From: Plantago ovata
Lineage: Eukaryota > Streptophyta > Magnoliopsida > Lamiales > Plantaginaceae
Assembly (NCBI GenBank): GCA_028274465.1
Contig: CM051458.1
Location: forward strand, 28,780,692-28,844,691
Length of the DNA stretch: 64,000 bases
Direction: 5' to 3'
The notes below the pieces were generated by a model. That model was not told the DNA's origin. It did no database searches and worked only from the letters and a program-made list of their open reading frames with translations. Position numbers and translations under genes: made by a program. This document shows, piece after piece, positions 61,186 through 64,000 of the stretch (positions within the stretch are counted from its first letter, which is position 1; every line of letters begins with the position of its first letter).

Positions 61186-62110
61186 CTTAAAGAGTGAGGG
61201 ACAAACTATATTGACAAAAATTAGATCACTTGGTCATACGTTGACCCAATCTACAATTTGGAGAAAGTTCACAACAAGTCAAAATTGCTCTCATGATGAT
61301 CTAATTTTGACCCTCCGACCACGAACTAGCACACGGATTAGTCCGACCCAATTAGCTAATTACATGTTGGTCGCCAACTAATATTCAAAGGCCGCCGGTC
61401 CATATAAGTGGCCGGGTGCCTCTTCCCATAAGGATTAAAATGGTGCCAACCATTAATTGGCTCTCTCTCCTAGATTGGTTGTTGCAATTTGTGGACCGAA
61501 ACCTTGACTCACTCAATGTCCACGACGCCTCAGCTCAACGTTCAATGGAACGTTATGGAAACGGATAGAAAAGACCGCATACTTAGCTAACGGCCGGGGA
61601 AGTAGGAGAGAGGGTCGAAGAAACCTTATTTAAAAAGGGGATCGACGAAGAGAAAAGGGGATCGAATTACAACTGGCTCTAGCTCATCACTCACAACGAC
61701 TCTCTGAAAAATCAAACTTACAGAATCCACCGTACTCTGACCGTCTCCACCTACGAATTCAACCATCTCCATAAGAATCCATAGTCGGACACCCAGAACC
61801 TGAGAAAAATCTATCTCGGTCGTCGAAACCCTAAACCGTTTCAATCCGTCCGCCGGAGACCTAGATTTCTCATTGTTCACCGACGTCGACTCTGGCTAAG
61901 TTTCTATTTACTCTTAATCGTACGTTTAATTTATTCTTTATTATCACAAATTTGCTAACTTGAGCGTCGGAGTCCATACGGTCGGCACCACACCGGTGTC
62001 CCAGTGGAATCTCACGCTTTCGATTGTTAATCTTGCAGGTCGCCACGCTTTAGTTTTGCTAATCCTTTGTCTCGCAGGTAATTGGTGCCCGCGAATTACC
62101 AAGTATCAAT
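61186..62110 (+). repeat. Tat-type LTR fragment
   Basis: Contains CTAACTTGAGCGTCGGAG (61956-61973) and the following GGTGTCCCAGTG and TTGCAGGTC phrases, which are characteristic of the R/U5 part of many Tat LTRs. A TATA-like TTATTTAAAAAGG lies at 61626. A proper primer site is missing; AATTGGTGCCCGCG (62080) may be its mutated form. The left limit is uncertain. Confidence 0.55.
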
Positions 62111-62414
62111 TGTAGATTTCTGAGCATCTACAACCTACAATTTGGTAGTAGGGGTTTAGCTTTGGAGTTTACCTACAATTTGGTTGTAGGGAGTTTGATG
62201 AAGTCGTTTGTGACTCCATCTCTAACTATCTAGCTCTAATCAACATCTCATATTTATAGGGAGTGGTGACTTTGGGAGCAAGCTAAATCATATGTTTAGG
62301 GATATGATATGATTCTCCTTTTCTTCTAAATAATATTACTTTATTTTCGTGATAATTATATCTAATTACAAAGAATCCTAAACACCAATAATTATCAAAT
62401 TTTAGGTGTCTACA
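62111..62414 (-). repeat. Reverse-strand LTR with TGTAGA/TCTACA ends
   Basis: On - it starts TGTAGACACCTAAAATTTG (62414), the typical start of Tat LTRs, preceded by the PPT GAGGGGGCATT. It ends ATCTACA at 62111. 62133-62414 matches 63117-63398 with few changes and equal length (282 bp). The 5-bp flanks do not match, so it is not a simple insertion with 63117-63398. Confidence 0.7.
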
Positions 62415-63116
62415 AATGCCCCCTCGAAACGAGTTGTAGAGACTTGATGGCGGTTGCAACTTGTCTCAAAATCTTAATATGAAACTCGAATTTGATGTGG
62501 CATGCCCCCGAAAGTAATTTAACATGCTCATTGAATCAGCAGCATCCGCAAAAGATATCAACACCAAAATAAGACCATTCGAGCTGATCCAAGCTTGATG
62601 TACTATTAATTTTTCAACACTTGATGGATTTAAGCATGCACATGAACACGTACACTTCATGATCTTTTCCTTGGTCATCACTCCGGAATTTTCTTGATAC
62701 TTGGAAGCAAGTTTCGCCTGGACTATCTAGACCTCATGCACGTGATCTTGGCTCATGCGATCTTCTCCCATTGAGACTCTCACTTTTCCGTATTCCTTCT
62801 TTGATTTGGATCCGGTAGAACTTGATGCTTGATTTGGCATGCCCCCAAGGGTGATTTAGCATGCCCCATGAAATTCTACGAACTTAGATCTTGAGAGGGA
62901 GGAGATGAAGAGCGAAATCGTCCCACTGGGCGTGTTAATTTGTTAACCATGGATTTTCATACCCTGCAAATAATAAAAAAGAAGGCAAGAAAACATGGAA
63001 CAAGAATTTATTCATAACTTATGGGTTACAATTTTCGTTGATCTCCTGATTCCTCTTTCTAATGGATATGAACTGGATTACTGGGGTCAAATGACTTGTT
63101 TCGGATTTGGATGTTA
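62415..63116 (-). other. Interior between two reverse-strand LTR copies
   Basis: About 700 bases with no ORF of interest. It holds GGCATGCCCCC phrases (62500, 62838), typical of the 3' end of Tat elements on -, and CCCACTGGGCGTG (62913-62925), usually found inside Tat LTRs. Confidence 0.5.
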
Positions 63117-63398
63117 CCTACAATTTGGTAGTAGGGGTTTGGCTTTGGAGTTTACCTACAATTTGGTTGTAGGGAGTTTGATGAAATCGTTTGCGACTCC
63201 ATCTCTAACTATCTAGCTCTAATCAACATCTCATATTTATAGGTGAGTGATAACTTTGCGAGCAAGCTAAATCATATCTTTAGGGATATGATATGATTCT
63301 CCTTATCTTCTAAATAATACCACTTTATTTTCGTGATAATTATCTCTAATTACAAAGAATCTGAAACACCAATAATTATCAAATTTTAGGTGTCTACA
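63117..63398 (-). repeat. Second, truncated copy of the reverse-strand LTR
   Basis: On - it starts TGTAGACACC at 63398 and lacks the last 22 bases seen in 62111-62132. Confidence 0.75.
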
Positions 63399-63579
63399 AA
63401 TTAAAAATTTGTAACAAATAAAATTGCACAAATGAAATTTTATTGATTTTAAAATATTTAAGTTTACAATCTCTACGAATCCTCTGATTCGACTCTTCAA
63501 GAAATATCTAGAACTTGGACTTTTGAGAAGTTTGAGCGACTTTAATGCTTCCTTCTTCTCTTGCTTGACTTTGGAGCTT

Positions 63580-63965
63580 GTTGACTCAAGGGCCTTCGCA
63601 GCTTGTTCTTGAGACGATGCTTTGACTTGTTTGAAGTTGACGGGTGACGCTTCTTAACTTCTTGGATTTGTTGATTCAAGGGCCTTCGCAGCTTGTTCTT
63701 GAATATTCACTTGAAGTTGGCGCGATCGCTTGTTAACTTCTTATCGACTTGATGGATGTCGTTAACTTCGTCTCGAGCTTCCTTGACTTGTGTATCTTTA
63801 TTTTGTTCAAGGGCTTTGTGCTTGATCTTGAATTGGATGGAGGATTTGATTTGAGTGTGTTTATTAGAGGGCCTTCGCAGCTTGATCTTGAATTGAACGC
63901 CGGGTCTTGAGTTTGATCTTCGCGAACGAACACGTCTTCAAGGGCCGTAGACACTTGATCTTGAA
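63580..63965. repeat. Irregular repeats of an AGGGCCTTCGCAGCTTG phrase
   Basis: Phrases at about 63588, 63678, 63855 are near identical, with weaker copies at 63808 and 63938. Spacing is 45-180 bases with TTGACTTG linkers. They run to the window end and are probably the 3' noncoding region of another Tat element. 63399-63579 is AT-rich with nothing recognised. Confidence 0.6.
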
Positions 63966-64000
63966 TTTGGAACGTACGCTGCTTCGATCTTCGAGCGAGT

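Noticed and set aside
62111..63398. Complete TRIM element
   Set aside because: Size would fit, but the 5-bp flanks do not match, one LTR is truncated and no primer site follows it.

Overview
The window is nuclear DNA of a flowering plant, probably a eudicot. It has plant Ty1/copia and Ty3/gypsy lineages, tRNA-Asp primer sites, CG-poor AT-rich spacer, plant-type introns and TATA boxes. I found no host gene that I can defend. Almost everything is a nest of LTR retrotransposons, built by insertion of one into another, and most junctions can be read directly from LTR ends and 5-bp target-site duplications (TSDs).

Nesting, outermost first. D is a Ty3/gypsy Tat-lineage element on + (about 47550 to 54300 and possibly beyond). 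It was entered by C, a copia fragment on - (47082-47549). C was entered by A, a large SIRE-like copia element on + (interrupted, 5186-47081; its 5' part lies left of the window). Inside A sit three insertions: B, a copia element (1336-5185) that is itself broken at position 1335 by an LTR of family G1; G2, a 5.5-kb gag-only gypsy element (12671-18181, TSD CTCAG); and H, a Tat-lineage gypsy element (21350-46837, TSD GATAC). H was then hit by G1, an Athila-like element lacking RT and integrase (32212-41948, TSD TGGGA). This gives five layers: D > C > A > H > G1.

Region by region. 1-1335 is a G1-family LTR. 1336-5185 is the RT/RNase H end and 3' LTR of B. 5186-12670 and 18182-21349 are integrase, RT and RNase H remnants of A, then a long env-like third ORF, PPT and 3' LTR. 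12671-18181 is G2. 21350-32211 and 41949-46837 are H: gag, protease, RT, RNase H, archaeal-type RNase H and integrase on +, then a spliced antisense gene with its own promoter on -. 32212-41948 is G1 with gag-protease and a second ORF of the plant Transposase_32 type. 47550-54300 is D (gag to integrase, repeats, end of an antisense coiled-coil ORF). 54329-60507 is E, a degenerate non-autonomous gypsy element on -. 60508-64000 holds Tat LTR pieces and direct repeats.

How the parts relate. H and D carry complete enzyme sets in decayed form. G1 and G2 lack RT and integrase but have intact ends, primer sites and TSDs, so they must have used enzymes in trans. They share a conserved noncoding 3' module of about 1.4 kb, a good candidate for the cis signal used by a common helper. 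The most unusual signal is a family of 17-bp palindromes (CCAAGCG-3 nt-CGCTTGG) clustered in the LTRs and both spacers of G1. The region 23469-23568 is an assembly gap that is probably spurious.
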